In this document: in pieces, positions 32,794 through 44,398 of the stretch | Layout of the letters: each line of letters opens with the position of its first letter | How positions within the stretch are numbered: the stretch's first letter is position 1 | From: Gracilaria domingensis | Taxonomy: Eukaryota > Rhodophyta > Florideophyceae > Gracilariales > Gracilariaceae | Assembly: GCA_022539475.1 (NCBI GenBank) | Contig: VCMS01000035.1 | Location: forward strand, 19,315-83,314 | Direction: 5' to 3' | DNA length: 64,000 nt | The notes under the pieces: generated by a model | The model's database searches: none | What the model saw: only the letters and a program-made list of their open reading frames with translations | What the model was told of the DNA's origin: nothing | Translations under genes and position numbers: made by a program

Positions 32794-33325
32794 TGTTTTA
32801 GAAGCATCTAGAAGCTTATTAGAAGCAACTAGAAACTACTTCTTTCCGGACAGTTCTAGAATGTTCAATAACACATAGAAGTAAAAATATCTACCAGCAG
32901 TAGGGCTTGTGTGCAGTATGAGCCTAACCCCCTTAAAGTTTATGCGCAGAACAGGGGTCGCGTGATTTTCGCGCGACCACATGGCACATCAAAACCAGCC
33001 AAAATTTAGAACAAAAGCATATTTTGGACGTCCGAAACGCTGCACCAATGAAAATCAAACATTTTGGACGTCCAGAAAACCGCAATGACATCAATTACTC
33101 TACACAGGTTACTGCGACACTTGACTAGGCGGCCGAAGGCCGCCTTCCCTTGTTTAATGTGTAATGATAGAAACTCTATAGAAATCTAGAACATTATAGA
33201 ACTTTCTTGAAACAGTATAAAAGAGTAGAAGTGAACTCCAGTGTGACAGAAGATCGAAGTCAAGCCGAGAGTCAGTTATTAAAATCACTTTGTGTTTTAT
33301 CCTAAGCGTTTGTCGTTCTAAAACA
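32794..33325 (+). mobile_element. Solo LTR, probably Ty1/copia type
   Basis: The ends are inverted TGTTTTAGAA (32794) and TTCTAAAACA (ending 33325), the TG...CA termini of LTRs. They are flanked by GCCTC (32789-32793) and GCCTT (33326-33330), a 5-bp duplication with one mismatch. A TATA box (TATAAAAG, 33216) supports plus orientation. No coding sequence inside. It may belong to the copia family represented at 35526, but no LTR was found there for comparison. Confidence 0.72.
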
Positions 33326-33683
33326 GCCTTCGGGGTTGTCGTTCATAAAGAGATGCATCACGCTGCTCATTTTAACCGATCAACTTGCAGTGTGTGTGAG
33401 GGCTACCGAACAGAGCCTCATCAAGCGCTGGGAAAAGGACGTGCCGGCACTTGACTGCCGCGCATTTGGAAAGCGTTTTGTTCATTCTGTGAACAGCTGC
33501 GAGAGCGCCACTTGATGGCATCGCTCTGCGAATTGTTTCCGTACAGTATGTGCGCGACCATGTGCATCAACATTCGATGGAAGCTTGTATGGTAGTTGCT
33601 TCAGAACAACAGTGACCCCAATTGAGAACGTTGAGAACGTTTTTGACGGCGTCCCATTGCCCAGCTGTGGGACGGACGTTACA
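33326..33683. other. Unassigned sequence between LTR and GC-rich repeat
   Basis: No gene recognised. Short coding-like frames such as QSLIKRWEKDVPALDCRAFG (about 33410) are too short to name. Confidence 0.35.
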
Positions 33684-33755
33684 CCGCGCCTAATTTCGAG
33701 ACGCGCGCGCAGAGGCCGTGCCCGTTGGCTGCGGCCGCGCGCGCGCCGCTGCGGC
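33684..33755 (+). repeat. GC-rich segment shared with 1645-1720
   Basis: Second copy of the cgcgcctaatttcgag ... cccgttggc segment. It is followed by more GCGGCCGC-rich sequence up to about 33845, an isolated GC island in otherwise moderate-GC surroundings. Confidence 0.6.
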
Positions 33756-33849
33756 CGCGCGCTCGCCGTTGCGGCCGCGCTCGCCGGCGGCCGCCACCGG
33801 CGGCCGCCGCGCGGAGTCGGGGAGGTGCGGAGGTCCCGTCCGGAGGCGC

Positions 33850-34875
33850 ATGCAACCAAAGAGTTTTGGGGCTCCATGGCTCACTTGTGGAATTAAACTT
33901 GTTACCACGTGATCCTCACACAAATGGTGGCGACTATGGGTTGCCAATGCAGACACCCATGTCGCTGAGTGAGAGCCTCCTTGTCAACATAGCTGCGGGC
34001 AGGGATGAATAAAATCAAAAAGTGCAGAGTAGAAGGTCGGAGTAGAATACCGTCGGTACCCGACAGTGGTCACCGGTTTTTTTGGAGAAGGTACGTGGAA
34101 GAGGTGTTTTGACCTTTTCCATGTATGAACGTTACAAAAAAACAATCAAAAATTGATATATTCGGCGCCTACAACATTGCTGGAATCACCTCAGGCTCAC
34201 GAACACGGCACTGCTGTTGCCAGAGTTCTACCAGCAATGCAACGCACTGACAAAAGATTGATTTCTGATTGTTTCTTTGTAACCTCCGTACATGGAAGAG
34301 GTCCAAAGTCTCTTCCATGTACGGATTCGAAGATGCTTTGAGCCATCACTCGCGATGAAGACATCTCTTGAAGCATATAAGTGTTTAGCATCAAACGTAA
34401 TGCAACAGAAAGACCAAAGCAGAATCTAGCTGGGCGCAGAAAATGACAAAGAAAGATTGAAAACAATGGAGATGCGCACGCGCGAAAAAGGCTAAAATTG
34501 ACCTATTACATGTTCCCCGACAAGGGTTAGGTAGGCCAGTCACACGCGCGGAGGGCATTCTCAACTAGGCGCGGAACGTCATGATCTGTTTTCCACATTA
34601 TGATGATGATGTGGAAAGCAGTACATAACCACCACTTGGGAGCTACTCTACCAGCTAGAAGGCTAACCTCTACACACACCGGTCAACGAGAGCTCCGAAA
34701 GCAATTTTTAGAAATCTACTACGACGTGTCGTTATCAGTCCCTATAGATAACTCCGGACTGCGTCCAATCACACGGGCGAACAAGCAGAATGCTACGTGT
34801 GCCTCTTGCCAGTTCAACTGGCACCAGCTGGCACACCTTGCACATGTGTGGGTCTTGAACGACTTCCAGGCTGAA
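33850..34875 (+). repeat. Dispersed repeat, copy B
   Basis: Matches copy A (4345-4845) in two blocks, 33850-34036 and 34531-34874. It carries about 495 bp between them (34037-34530) that copy A lacks, which holds two related foldback hairpins. The central palindrome (34590-34617) is shortened by two GAT units relative to copy A. Confidence 0.8.
34285..34325. repeat. Perfect hairpin, 16-bp arms, 9-nt loop
   Basis: TCCGTACATGGAAGAG and CTCTTCCATGTACGGA flank GTCCAAAGT. A weaker relative (TACGTGGAAGAG ... CCTTTTCCATGTA) is at about 34091-34124. Confidence 0.85.
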
Positions 34876-35525
34876 GGAAGCGGCGGTGCGGGGCGAGCAG
34901 AGCGGATCGATAAGGTGCACGCGTTGACCGCCGGCGAGTCTGACACTCGCCGGAACGGTCGTGCAGTCGTGCATTTTATTTGGTGGCAGGCGCCGCGACG
35001 GGCGGCGCCAGTGTGCGCCTCTGCAACGCCGTCACAAACCTGGCGCGCGTTCTCTGCACTCGCCTTGCAGGAGGTCTTCGGCGCGAAACACCGTCCCTCG
35101 AGGCGAAGCGCAACTCTTCCTATACCACTTTTGATCTCTCGTATAGAGTTGCCATACACATAAATACATAAACATAAAGAGCCGAAGAGCAAGGCCCATA
35201 GATGGCTAAGCACAAATGCCATCTCTTCTACAAGAGCGTCTTTCAGAACTTGCAGGCGTGTTGCAAATTTCAGTATCAAAGTCAATAAACGCAGACACTT
35301 GGCTACCAAACATCTTACACCAGTAAACTCCTAAAACCTGAGCAGCAAACCAAAAACACTGTGGGAAAAAAGATTATGCTACCTTGTAGGAAAATGGAGA
35401 AGGATTGTGAGACACAACAAACATAAACATTAAGCAGATTGACCTATAAGATAACACGCAATAAAAACAGAAGACAAACAAATATGGAGCAAAGTTAGAG
35501 TAGTTAGTAGTCTCAACAATTCTTC
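34876..35525. other. Intergenic, nothing confident
   Basis: A minus-strand frame (34719-35309, 196 codons) overlaps the dispersed repeat and has no domain, so it is not called. The stretch from 35310 is A-rich and precedes the end of the copia pol. Confidence 0.4.
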
Positions 35526-38107
35526 TCAGAACGAGTCAAGATGCATCAAGCTTACCATCCTCCTTATATCAGCGAAGGACGCACACTTTGTCAATATGTC
35601 AGCGATCTGTAGACTCCTTGGGATGTGCACCAACTTGATGATGTTTTTGGCAAACATATCTCTCACATGGTGCATCTTCAAGTCAATGTGCTTGCTGCCA
35701 CCAGATATCTGAGGGTTCGTAGTGAGCGAAAGTGCAACCGAGCTGTCCAGTAGAGTCTCCGTGGTCTCATACCAGAACTCCTCGCTCCAAGGCAGTTGGT
35801 GTGCGAATTCCCAAAACAGCTTTCGGGCCCATGTGATGTCCTTTGCGCATATAGAAAAAGCCACGTACTCTGCTTCTGCAGACGAGAGAGCAATGACGTT
35901 CTGACGCTTCGATTTCCACATGATTGGTGCGTCGTTGACGACGATTACGTACCTAGTAGTAGACTTTCGAGTCTCTATACATCCCCCCACAATGGGCGTC
36001 AGCGTACGCACGAAGTGAGGCGGGAGTAATCGGAATGTTCGATCGATAGTGGAGTCTGTAGTCCAATGTACCAGCCACATACCTGAAGAGACGCTTGAGC
36101 AAGGAGAAGTGGCGCTCGCAAGAATTGCACAGATGCTTAGAAAGAGCCGAAACCGGGAAAGAGAGTTCCGGCCTTGTAGATACAGCCATGTAGAGAAGTC
36201 CACCAATTCCTGCCCTATAGTCGGCGTGATCCGTTGTTGAGAGTGCTTGCTCGTCCTCACTTGTCGGGAGCAAGTTTGCAACCGATGGGAAGGAAGACTG
36301 CACGGTGTTGCATCGTTCCATGCCCAACGTTTTCAATAGTTGTACGGCATATCCGTACTGGGTCACCTTGATTCCAAGTGGTGAGCGTTGGATGCTCCAA
36401 CCAATGAAGGACTTCAGCTCACCATAAAGTTTCACATCGAAGGTGGCGGCGAGTTGTTCCTTGAAGTATGTGAGAAAGTTAACGCTGTTGGCAGCGAAGG
36501 TGCAGTCGTCAACGATTACTGCGTCAATAATGAACAGGTCTTCCTCACGGTACATGAAAACTCGTGAGTCGAGAGCCGATGTCACGAATCCCCATGATAG
36601 CAGTGTGTCCGAGATGAGGGAGCCCCAGATAATCCCAGCTTGGACAGCATCGTAGAGGGAGTTGAGTAGCTTGCAGACGTGACCAGGTTTGGCTTGGATG
36701 CCTGTGGAGTCGGTTGGCTGTTCCATGATGATTGGAACATCCAGTTTGCCGTAGAGGTACGCGTTCGAAACGTCAGCTCCTTCCAGTATAAGGTTCTCCG
36801 CAGCCGAGACAGCAAGGAGAATACGAAGAACTTCGTGGGAGGCAACAGGGGCGTAAGTGTTGTGTGGATCGAAGTCAATGAATGGCTTCTGCTTTTCTCC
36901 CCGTAGACAGCAGCGTGCCTTCTTCAAGAACTTCTTTCCAATACCATTGAGAATTTTCTCCTTGAAGACCCAAGTACATGGCACGGGTTTCATCCAAGCT
37001 TCGCGAGGGATGAGTTCCCATGTTTTTCGCAGGACCAAGGCGTTCATTTCGCGGTCAATAGCTTCACACCATCCTGCGTCTCTGCACGCTTCCTTGAAGG
37101 AGTACGGTACAGATGGGTCATCGAGTGTCCTCTTTGAGACCCAGACCCGCCGGAAGTTGTGCGTAATGGTCGTGAAAGTTTTCACAAGATGTTCCTCCAA
37201 GTACGTTCTCTCTGCATCCGGCTGTTCAGTTGGCTCGACCTCCACTTCCTCGGCCTCTTGTTATCTTGTGATACCTTCAAGGAGGCTTTATATGTTGGGG
37301 AGTGGAGAGGAGTTGACGGGCTTGAAGTCCAAGTTCCGACACGTCACACCAGAGTTCTTCTCTGGAACGAAGACGCGGAAAAGAGTGTTGTCACTCTGCA
37401 TGCCAACTAAGTACGAGAGCACGGAACTTGGAAGGAACTTCTTATTTGGGACTGTTTTCGACCGATAGATGAATGCATAGCCGGGCTGTCCGAAGTTCGG
37501 AACGTGAGAGAAGTCGATTTTTGTCCATGGGTCCCGCTCCAACATTGGAATCCGTCCCTTGATGCGTGAGGACGGTGCCCGGTTTCGAAGCCAGCTCGCG
37601 TGGTTCACGGTTTCGGCCCAAAAGGAAATGTGCAGCTTGCTCGCAAAGAGAAGAACGCGAGTCCGGGTCCAATGCTCTTGGATAAACCTCTCGGCAGCCC
37701 CATTTGATTCGTAGGCTTATGTCGGAGAGAAGTCCAGTTTGATGCCATTGTCGCGGCAAAATACGTCCAACTCGTTGCCCTTGTGTTCATCTGTCCCGTC
37801 CAGGCGAACATTTTTGAGTCGAAACGAGTGGTTGAGCTCGAGTTCTGAGCGGCGCTTATACCATTCAATGTTCTTCAGAACAGATGCGCCTGTCTTGTCC
37901 ATGAGAAAGGACACGTCCGACTTTGAGTTGTAGTCGTCCAGAACGGCCATAGCGTAGATAGCGCCAGAAAGAGAAGGCGAGATCTTGCCAGACAGGTCCA
38001 TATGAATGAGTTCCAACGGACTTGAGGTGGAGACAGACCGGGGCCTAGCGATGAGCGGATTGCGTTTCATCTTACCAGTGAGACAAAGTACGCACGTCTG
38101 TCTTCTC
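35526..38107 (-). pseudogene. pol: Ty1/copia Pol fragment (integrase, RT, RNase H)
   Basis: On the minus strand it starts at about 38107 with QTCVLCLTGKMKRNPL, the Cys-rich GKMKR segment just before integrase. Integrase shows HMDLSGKI and LDDYNSK, then VRLDGTDEHKGNELDVF. Frame changes near 37720 and 37600 lead on to NHASWLRNRAPSSRIKGRIP. RT (37245-35953) has WVFKEKI, YAPVASHEVLRILLAVSA, the first Asp in EGADVSNAYLYG and the catalytic VIVDDCTFA. RNase H crosses a frameshift near 35960 into ETRKSTTRYVIVV and SSAEAEYVAFS, then KHIDLKMHHVRDMF. It ends at TGA 35526. Gag, protease and both LTRs are missing, so it is a truncated dead copy. Confidence 0.9.
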
Positions 38108-38589
38108 GTTTTGCTAGTTAGCAGTCCAAAAATGCTAGTTTTTCATATGTTAAATTGCACTTTCTGTAGTTTCCATTCGGAGGAAAAACTAGAGAAAACT
38201 ACGACTAATGAATGATTCTGGGGTATGCTAAAGTATGCTATATTTTTGATACTAGACATCTAAAACTAGCAAGTATGAAAGATGGCAGAACCGTACTTCC
38301 AGTCCTCCACTTTTGCTAGTGCTCTAGGTGAGCGGTCCCATTCGGGTGGTCCACCAACGGACCACGTGAGAATCCCAGAGAAAGGACCAGTCTGGACCGA
38401 ACGCAGCCAACCTCCGAGAATACTACGGTTGGAACATTCATTTGCTGCAGTACCCCATGAGCACCACCACCGCAACCGCATATCCTCAAAACACCATGAT
38501 CAAACCCAGAACTCATCTTCACAACTTCTTCATCGGCTGTTGCATGTAACATCTTCCTTCGCACAGTCCACATACCTCAATCTCATCAC
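38108..38589. other. No gene recognised
   Basis: Sequence right of the copia truncation point. Frames on both strands (38282-38620 plus, 38316-38573 minus) have no domains. Confidence 0.4.
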
Positions 38590-39130
38590 CACAGAAAGCC
38601 GTAGACGGACACAGAGTTAGTAGCCATACTCAAAACAACCAAGAAACGTCTCTTCGATACCTGAATCTCTTACCTCTCCATCCCATTCAGTCCCAATCAC
38701 CGTCTATACACTCTCATCGCGGGGCCGCACAGAAACACACACGGAAACACAGTTAGTACCCATAGCACACACACAAACCTTTCAATGCGATATCTCCCTA
38801 CCTTTTCAAATCCTCCAGTTCTCGTATCCAAACACACTTTCACGTCCCTATTCAAGAATCAAGACTCCGCAAGAAGCAGTAATGAGACACACAGTTAGCA
38901 ATCAGATAACACACATGAACTCCTTCTCGATTTATTCGTGTTACCTACCTCTTCATGTCTTCCCGTCCCCTAATGCGACACATTCACCCTCCACTGCTTC
39001 AGGATCCATGTTTTCTAGAGTTTTGAACCATGTTGAATAGGAAAGTGAACGTTCCGGTTCCTATTCAACATGGATCGAAAATCTGCAAGCAGTAATTGGA
39101 CAAACAGTTAGTACATATACTTCTATGATA
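38590..39130 (+). repeat. Degenerate tandem repeat, period about 140 bp
   Basis: The motif ACACAGAGTTAGTA / ACACAGTTAGTA / CACACAGTTAGCA / ACAAACAGTTAGTA recurs near 38608, 38748, 38888 and 39101. CTTACCT-like or CTACCT motifs recur at a fixed distance in each unit. Spacing is 140, 140 and 213 bp; the last interval holds the hairpin at 39028. The units are strongly diverged. Confidence 0.5.
39028..39073. repeat. Perfect hairpin, 16-bp arms
   Basis: CCATGTTGAATAGGAA and TTCCTATTCAACATGG flank a 14-nt loop. Confidence 0.85.
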
Positions 39131-39478
39131 GGTAACTTCTGCCATCGGACGTCAATAGCGACGTCATTCTCTCGCAGTACGACACCAGAGTCTTTGTCCA
39201 CTGCGAATGACATATCAGCTTCATGATAATTATGACGAGCATATACATCTGATTCCGGACATAACAATCGATTTTGTTCTCTATCATGATAAAAACCGGG
39301 TTCCAGCGAGCATAGGGTGTCCGAGAAACTCTTCTAGCTCCTCCAATTTCTAGCTTGAAACGTTGAACTACTCGGGATTGGAGGGTTTCTTGCAGTCCAG
39401 GCTTGGTGGATCGGAACCACGTCGATAACTTCACCATCTACGCGTTCTGATCGATATCGATCCTCCTGGGACGCAAAT

Positions 39479-41658
39479 GTGGACCATTTGAGCCGCATGC
39501 GTTCAAGATCCTACAGCATATTGAAACGGAATGGCAACATTCAGATGTGGAATGTGTACAAAACGATCGACCGATTCGTAAAACGCCGTTGTCGAACGAA
39601 AAAGAGACAGTTGTTGGACGAGATTCGAACCACCTCCAAGGATGAAAAAGCATCCGGAACCGTGAACGTAATCAACTCGGTGATGAAATTATGATGGCAG
39701 CGTAGTGCACGAGCGTTAGAACGGGGAAATCCGTTAAATCCACAGCACTACGCAGCCTTCATTGCTGAATATCAACCATCTCAAAGCGGTTTTGAAGCAG
39801 CTAAAAATGATCTTCCGGACTCATTCGAGAGTGAATTGGCTACTTCTATCAATAATGCGAAGAAGAACAGATCGACTAGAGGAGATAACGTGGCATCGGA
39901 ATGTTGCAGGTGAGTCCCGGCTTGTGCACCTCGGCGCTTATGAAGCTGTGGGGCGCATGTGGAAGGCTTGCTTACGTACCAACACCCCTACAACAAAGGC
40001 TTATCCCTCCGTTATACAATACAGATGACATCCCGGTAACATCCAACTACCGTTCAATATCCATCCTGTCGCATCTGCGCAAGGTGTTCTCAGCTAAAAT
40101 CAACTCCAATGTGCTCAACTATTTCGAGTTTCATGAATTTCAATATGGGTTCTCCGAGTACAATGGAACGGAACAATTGATTTTGCAGGTGAAAAACACC
40201 ATGACAAACGGCCATTCACTTATGGCTGTCTTGGATTTGACGAAGACGTACGACAAGTTGACAGAAAACTGTTGTCACAAATATTCGCATCTGGACTTCA
40301 ACCGGATCACGCGGCGATGAAAACTGTATTGATGCAGCCAGTCGACGCTGAGATTACTGGAAATTGGAACGAAGCTGATGTGGGAATGGCTCTTGGAGTG
40401 CCACAAGGTAACTCGTTCAGTTGTACTTTGTTCAACATGTACATAGATTCGCTACTGTATCGAGTCCAGGAGGTACCATATCATGTTTCGGATCGTAGTG
40501 CAAGCGCGTTTGCAGACGATGCGATACTCATGGAAAAGAACGATGAAGGTCTACAACAACTTTTGGACATATGCAGTAGTTGGGGAAATGATATGCAAAT
40601 GCCGTGGAATACTGCAAATGGTAAGTCCATGGTACTCCAACTACCTGGAAACAAGAATCACTCCACTCCATTCACCTGGCCGGTGATGTACTGCGTGTTG
40701 TGAGCAGTGCGGTGTATCTAGGAGTGTCTTCAAACACCACTGGAGTTACACCGGACAAGCATGTAGAACGCGTAGTATCTGCTCAACGTCGACTTGGAAG
40801 CCTTGCCGGAGCAGGGCTACACCGAAATGGATTCGATACCAGAAGCTGTGTAAGGCTGTGCCGCGTATTCGTTAGGTCGATTTACGAATATGAGCTCCAT
40901 CTCGTACCGCTTACACCACAGTTGGAACTCGCAAGTGAAGCTGGAAGCAACTTTCTTCAAACTGGTCGTCGGAAAATTGTCGTCTGGATTCGGAACATAT
41001 CGAGTTCCGATGATGCGAGCACTGTGCCGCTTGGAGTCAACCGAACTGCGACGGGTAGTGCTTGCCACAAAACGCCTTCGAGACTACCAATTGTGTCGCG
41101 AAAAAGTATCGGAGATGGAAATGAGAGACTGCGGTCAGCAGAAGAAGGTGAACCGAGCATGTCGAGAATTGTCCCTCTACACTTCACATCCGTCAATAAC
41201 CCTATGCTCGTGCATATTAAGAATATAATTACTACCGGAATTGAACCATTTCGAGTTCGGGAATGGAAAAATGTCTGTGCGAGATGTGCGCGCAAGATCT
41301 CATGTGGTACAACTGCAAGATATCCTGCGATTTTGCAGTTGAGGGAGCTGTCACAACGAATGATTGGAATAAGTTGGTACTTTAATGAGTACCCCCCGAC
41401 CCCTGAAGAAGCACGTTCATTCCTTGGAATCGATTACTGGAGGTACGAAGGGCTGAAGTTTCTGCTTGAAATGGATGACTGATCTCTTGCGGAGATGCAA
41501 GAGGCCATGAAAATTCTGAACATGTTAGAAAAAGTATTGGTGTAGCTCACCAATACTACCGCTTAGTAAGCATCTCTCAGTAATCTACCCATGCCAGTGT
41601 TACTCTGCTCGAATATTGAGAACACTACAAATAAATTGCATTTGGTTCAAAAAAAAAA
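39479..41658 (+). pseudogene. LINE-like (non-LTR) reverse transcriptase, decayed, with poly-A tail
   Basis: RT blocks appear in order but in different frames: INNAKKNRSTRGDNVASE (about 39850), then IPPLYNTDD and SNYRSISILSHLRKVFSAK (frame of 39901). FQYGFSEYNGTEQLI and MAVLDLTKTYDKL follow. In the next frame come MALGVPQGNSFSCTLFNMYI and the catalytic AFADDAILM (about 40510), then YLGVSSNTTG (frame of 40700). A tail ends with PPTPEEARSFLGIDYWRYEG and TGA at 41480. AATAAA at 41630 precedes an A10 run at 41649-41658, which marks the 3' end of the inserted copy. At least four frame changes and a TGA show it is dead. No endonuclease domain was identified upstream. Confidence 0.83.
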
Positions 41659-41960
41659 TTCTTTCAACAGCAGATGTCCTCGAATCCTCTGCAAAGCGAA
41701 CATGAGTTCTCAAGTCAGCACGTCCATCGATTTCCTTTACCGTAATCTCGGAGTTTTCGGTGAAGCGGAGATGCGTTCTTACGTCGGAGTTCCCGGAACG
41801 CTAGTTTAGGCGCCTGTTCGGCAAGACTTTGCACCTGGTCCGCTAGTTAATTTTTTGAAAAATTCCCTGTGTCTCTTATTACAAAACAGCTGGATGCTGC
41901 TCCTGTTCCGTGTGCTACGCGTGCTAAGCTGGTAATATGCTTTCGTGTAACTTATGCCCA
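41659..41960. other. No gene recognised
   Basis: Short spacer between the LINE tail and the minisatellite. Confidence 0.4.
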
Positions 41961-41964
41961 GTCC

Positions 41965-42180
41965 ATCTGTCACGCGTGCAGAGCGCGTGTGTAGCGAGTA
42001 CCGAGCGCGTCTTTAACGCGTGCAAAGCACGTGCTTAGTGCGTGCCAAGTGCGTGTGCAGCGCGTGCATTGCGCGTGTGTAGCGCGTGCAATATGCACGT
42101 GCAGCAGGTGTTATGCGCGTGTGTAGCACGTGCTTCGCGCGTGTGCAGCACGTGTTATGCGCGTGTGTATCACACGCGGT
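41965..42180 (+). repeat. GCGTGTGTAGCRCGTGC minisatellite
   Basis: About ten irregular units of 18-23 bp built from GCGCGTGTGTAGC, GCGTGCA and CACGTGC blocks. The Thr/Ala/His-rich frames on the minus strand are by-products. Confidence 0.75.
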
Positions 42181-43128
42181 GATAGTGTGTAACGACTGCA
42201 GTTGACGTGAGTTGCGCTCACCATACGGATGTGTCTTCATTACAGTTTGCCTGTTTGTATGTTATTCTTTTAACCTCGTTAAGCGCGTGCTTTGCGCTGG
42301 CATATTGCATGCTGAGTTGCTATGCAGCTCATATTCTGCAGAGGTTTATCGCACGTTGTGCTCGTGGGGAGCCTCAACATGAAGGCATGTAGAGCACACA
42401 GTGTGCATATGCATGGGCTTCAAACACGGGCTCTCAGTATGCCCCGAATGCGCGTTGTGGATCTTTGGAGAAGTCAAGCGCCTATGGTACACACGAATGA
42501 GAAGCTTCAGTATGGTTTACTGAGTAAAATGTACGCCACAACCTTGTGAAACATGCTGCAACTTGAAGGAAATTTTTATTCTTCCAGAATGGAGGAAAAG
42601 TTCCTTCATTTTCAAACATTAGTTCTGATCACAAACAAAAGACACTTATGGCTAAAAGGCTTGCCATTACGGCGGTTGTGACACACTGTTGCCATAATAG
42701 ATGCGGCGCATGATCATGAAGAAACATGGGCATTGCACAAAGAATACTGAATCACATGTATAGGATTGTATAGGTGTAATGAAAGAGTATAATAAGTAGC
42801 ACATAGTAATGATAGTACGAAACAGCGTGCTCGTGATGTGAGAGAAGTAGTTCTAATAACCAAGCATTTACAAATATGTTTGCCAAGCGGTTGCGAATGA
42901 AGTATAAGAGTGACCTTCTACAAACCGAAGGCTTTAGCATATAACCTTGTGCTCCATCTTATACAAATTACTAAAGATGAGATGGCTAAGCTCTATTTCA
43001 AACTAAACCATAAATGTAAAACTAGAGCAATAAAATAAGAGACCCCGTACGTGTGTGTGGAAAAACCATGTCCAAGTGTAACGAGTACACATTGAAATGA
43101 TAATATGTGCTGCCTGACTTTCGCAGCC
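42181..43128. other. No gene recognised
   Basis: Moderate to AT-rich sequence. Frames of 60-75 codons have no domain support. Confidence 0.45.
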
Positions 43129-44214
43129 ATGCTATCTGAACGTGTGCGGTACTGGAGCATCTTGCGCGTCTACAGCGAGGGTGACTGGTATGCTTCGTGT
43201 GTAACTACGCCTATCGGTCGACTCATGTTCAAAACTCGGGGTCATGATAGCGACAAAATTGTAACGGAGAACGAGACGTGAGCGTACATGAGTGTGGGTA
43301 TATGAGTCTTAACCACGTGATGAATAATGATTGTGCACCCGTATGTGTAAGGGCAATGACGGGTATATCTACAGAATCCTTCAGGACTAGGGAACAGGTC
43401 AGAACAGTCACGATCTTCCGTACCGCCCAACTGCTCATGCGCATGGGGAGTGAGAGCGTGAGGACCCTAGATGGTATAGCGAAGTACAAACCGCTCTCGA
43501 GTCGCATATGTAATATACTAACGCTGATGGATGCGAGCTTTGAAGCTCTGAGAGAGCTACCAATGGAAGCTGTGGGTGATGCTCTCGGTGGCTTTCTCCA
43601 AACTTTGTGGAGTGGTTAATCTGAAGATCCACGTTCGTCAGTTTCTTCTAGGTGATGAAAATGTAGAGCGCGTGAGGGGTTTGGAAGAGGAAGTGGAACG
43701 AATTACCGCATACACGATGGAAACACAGGAAGACATCCAGGGCTTCTATACAACCACCATTGTACAGGACTGGCGAAAGCATCTGGATGAAAGTCGGTTG
43801 CAATCTGTTCATATTGGAGCTCTTCTCAATAAAATTGAAGCCAACGATACTGACGATAGGAGAGCCATCGCTCTTTGCATTGTCGCAGCGCTTGAGAGCG
43901 GTTTCGAGCCATTGCGTTCAGAGAAATGGATACGGGACATATTCAATTGCATCCATCCTACTGGCACAGGAAAGCAACCGCGTTTACCTCCGCTGCTTTC
44001 GAGGAGGGTGAAAAGGGCGATTCTGCCGATACTCAGAGTGCGTGACTTCAATATCTATTATGGATTCATTACTGGCGAGAGGTTCTTTTCAAAGAGATAT
44101 ACGGACACGAGATGCGCGGATACTTATGCAGTTTACGATAAGACTTTCCCGCCCGGTCCTCCGACGCCCCACGTCTTTCCAACTATGTGGACGGATTTCG
44201 TGGAGTTCAAATAG
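43129..44214 (+). CDS. Three-exon gene of unknown function (300 aa)
   Basis: Exon 1 (43129-43277) starts MLSERVRYWSILRVYSEGDW. Intron 1 (43278-43384) is GTGAGC ... TCCTTCAG, with a CTTAAC branch-like motif. Exon 2 (43385-43575) includes REQVRTVTIFRTAQLLMRM and ICNILTLMDASFEALRELPM. Intron 2 (43576-43651) is GTGATG ... TTTCTTCTAG. Exon 3 runs to TAG 44212. Both junctions keep the frame, giving ENET-TREQV and PMEAVG-DENVERV. The protein is largely helical and charged (VRGLEEEVERITAY) and ends ERFFSKRYTDTRCADTY ... FVEFK. Coding-like sequence continues in frame past the TAG to TAA 44396 (SKEATELLKHVITGDREHIF), so the C-terminus may be longer or truncated. I do not recognise the family. Confidence 0.62.
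43278..43384 (+). other. Predicted intron 1
   Basis: GT at 43278 and AG at 43384. Removal joins exon 1 (ending AC) to GACTAGG in phase. Without it the frame hits TGA at 43278. Confidence 0.55.
43576..43651 (+). other. Predicted intron 2
   Basis: GTGATG at the start, polypyrimidine TTTCTTCTAG at the end. The exon edges repeat GGTGATG, and splicing preserves the frame. Confidence 0.65.
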
Positions 44215-44398
44215 TCTAAGGAAGCAACAGAACTGTTGAAGCATGTGATCACGGGCGACAGAGAGCACATTTTTCAGAAACTGTTCAACGACATAAAACC
44301 CTTGCGTGATCCAAGCGCTCATTGCTTCGGGAGATCCATTGGAACTAGTTGGATGGGTACTTTACAAATGATAGACTCAAAATTTTGGGACGCGGCTT
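44215..44398 (+). other. Coding-like extension after the TAG of the three-exon gene
   Basis: Same frame as exon 3, 60 codons to TAA 44396: HVITGDREHIFQKLFNDIKP and SAHCFGRSIGTSWMG. Either former C-terminus behind a nonsense mutation, or read-through sequence. Confidence 0.4.

Noticed and set aside
34719-35309. 196-codon minus-strand frame
   Set aside because: A quarter of it lies in the dispersed repeat, where copy A does not keep the frame. Composition is irregular and no domain is visible.
41965-42180. Regular spacing looked CRISPR-like at first glance
   Set aside because: Units are irregular minisatellite repeats without distinct spacers or neighbouring cas genes, in eukaryotic DNA.
17371-44214. 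Recoding of TAG as a sense codon
   Set aside because: Kept only as a low-ranking finding: the affected genes are dead or decaying elements, a TGA, a TAA and frameshifts occur too, and CAG-to-TAG decay explains the bias.
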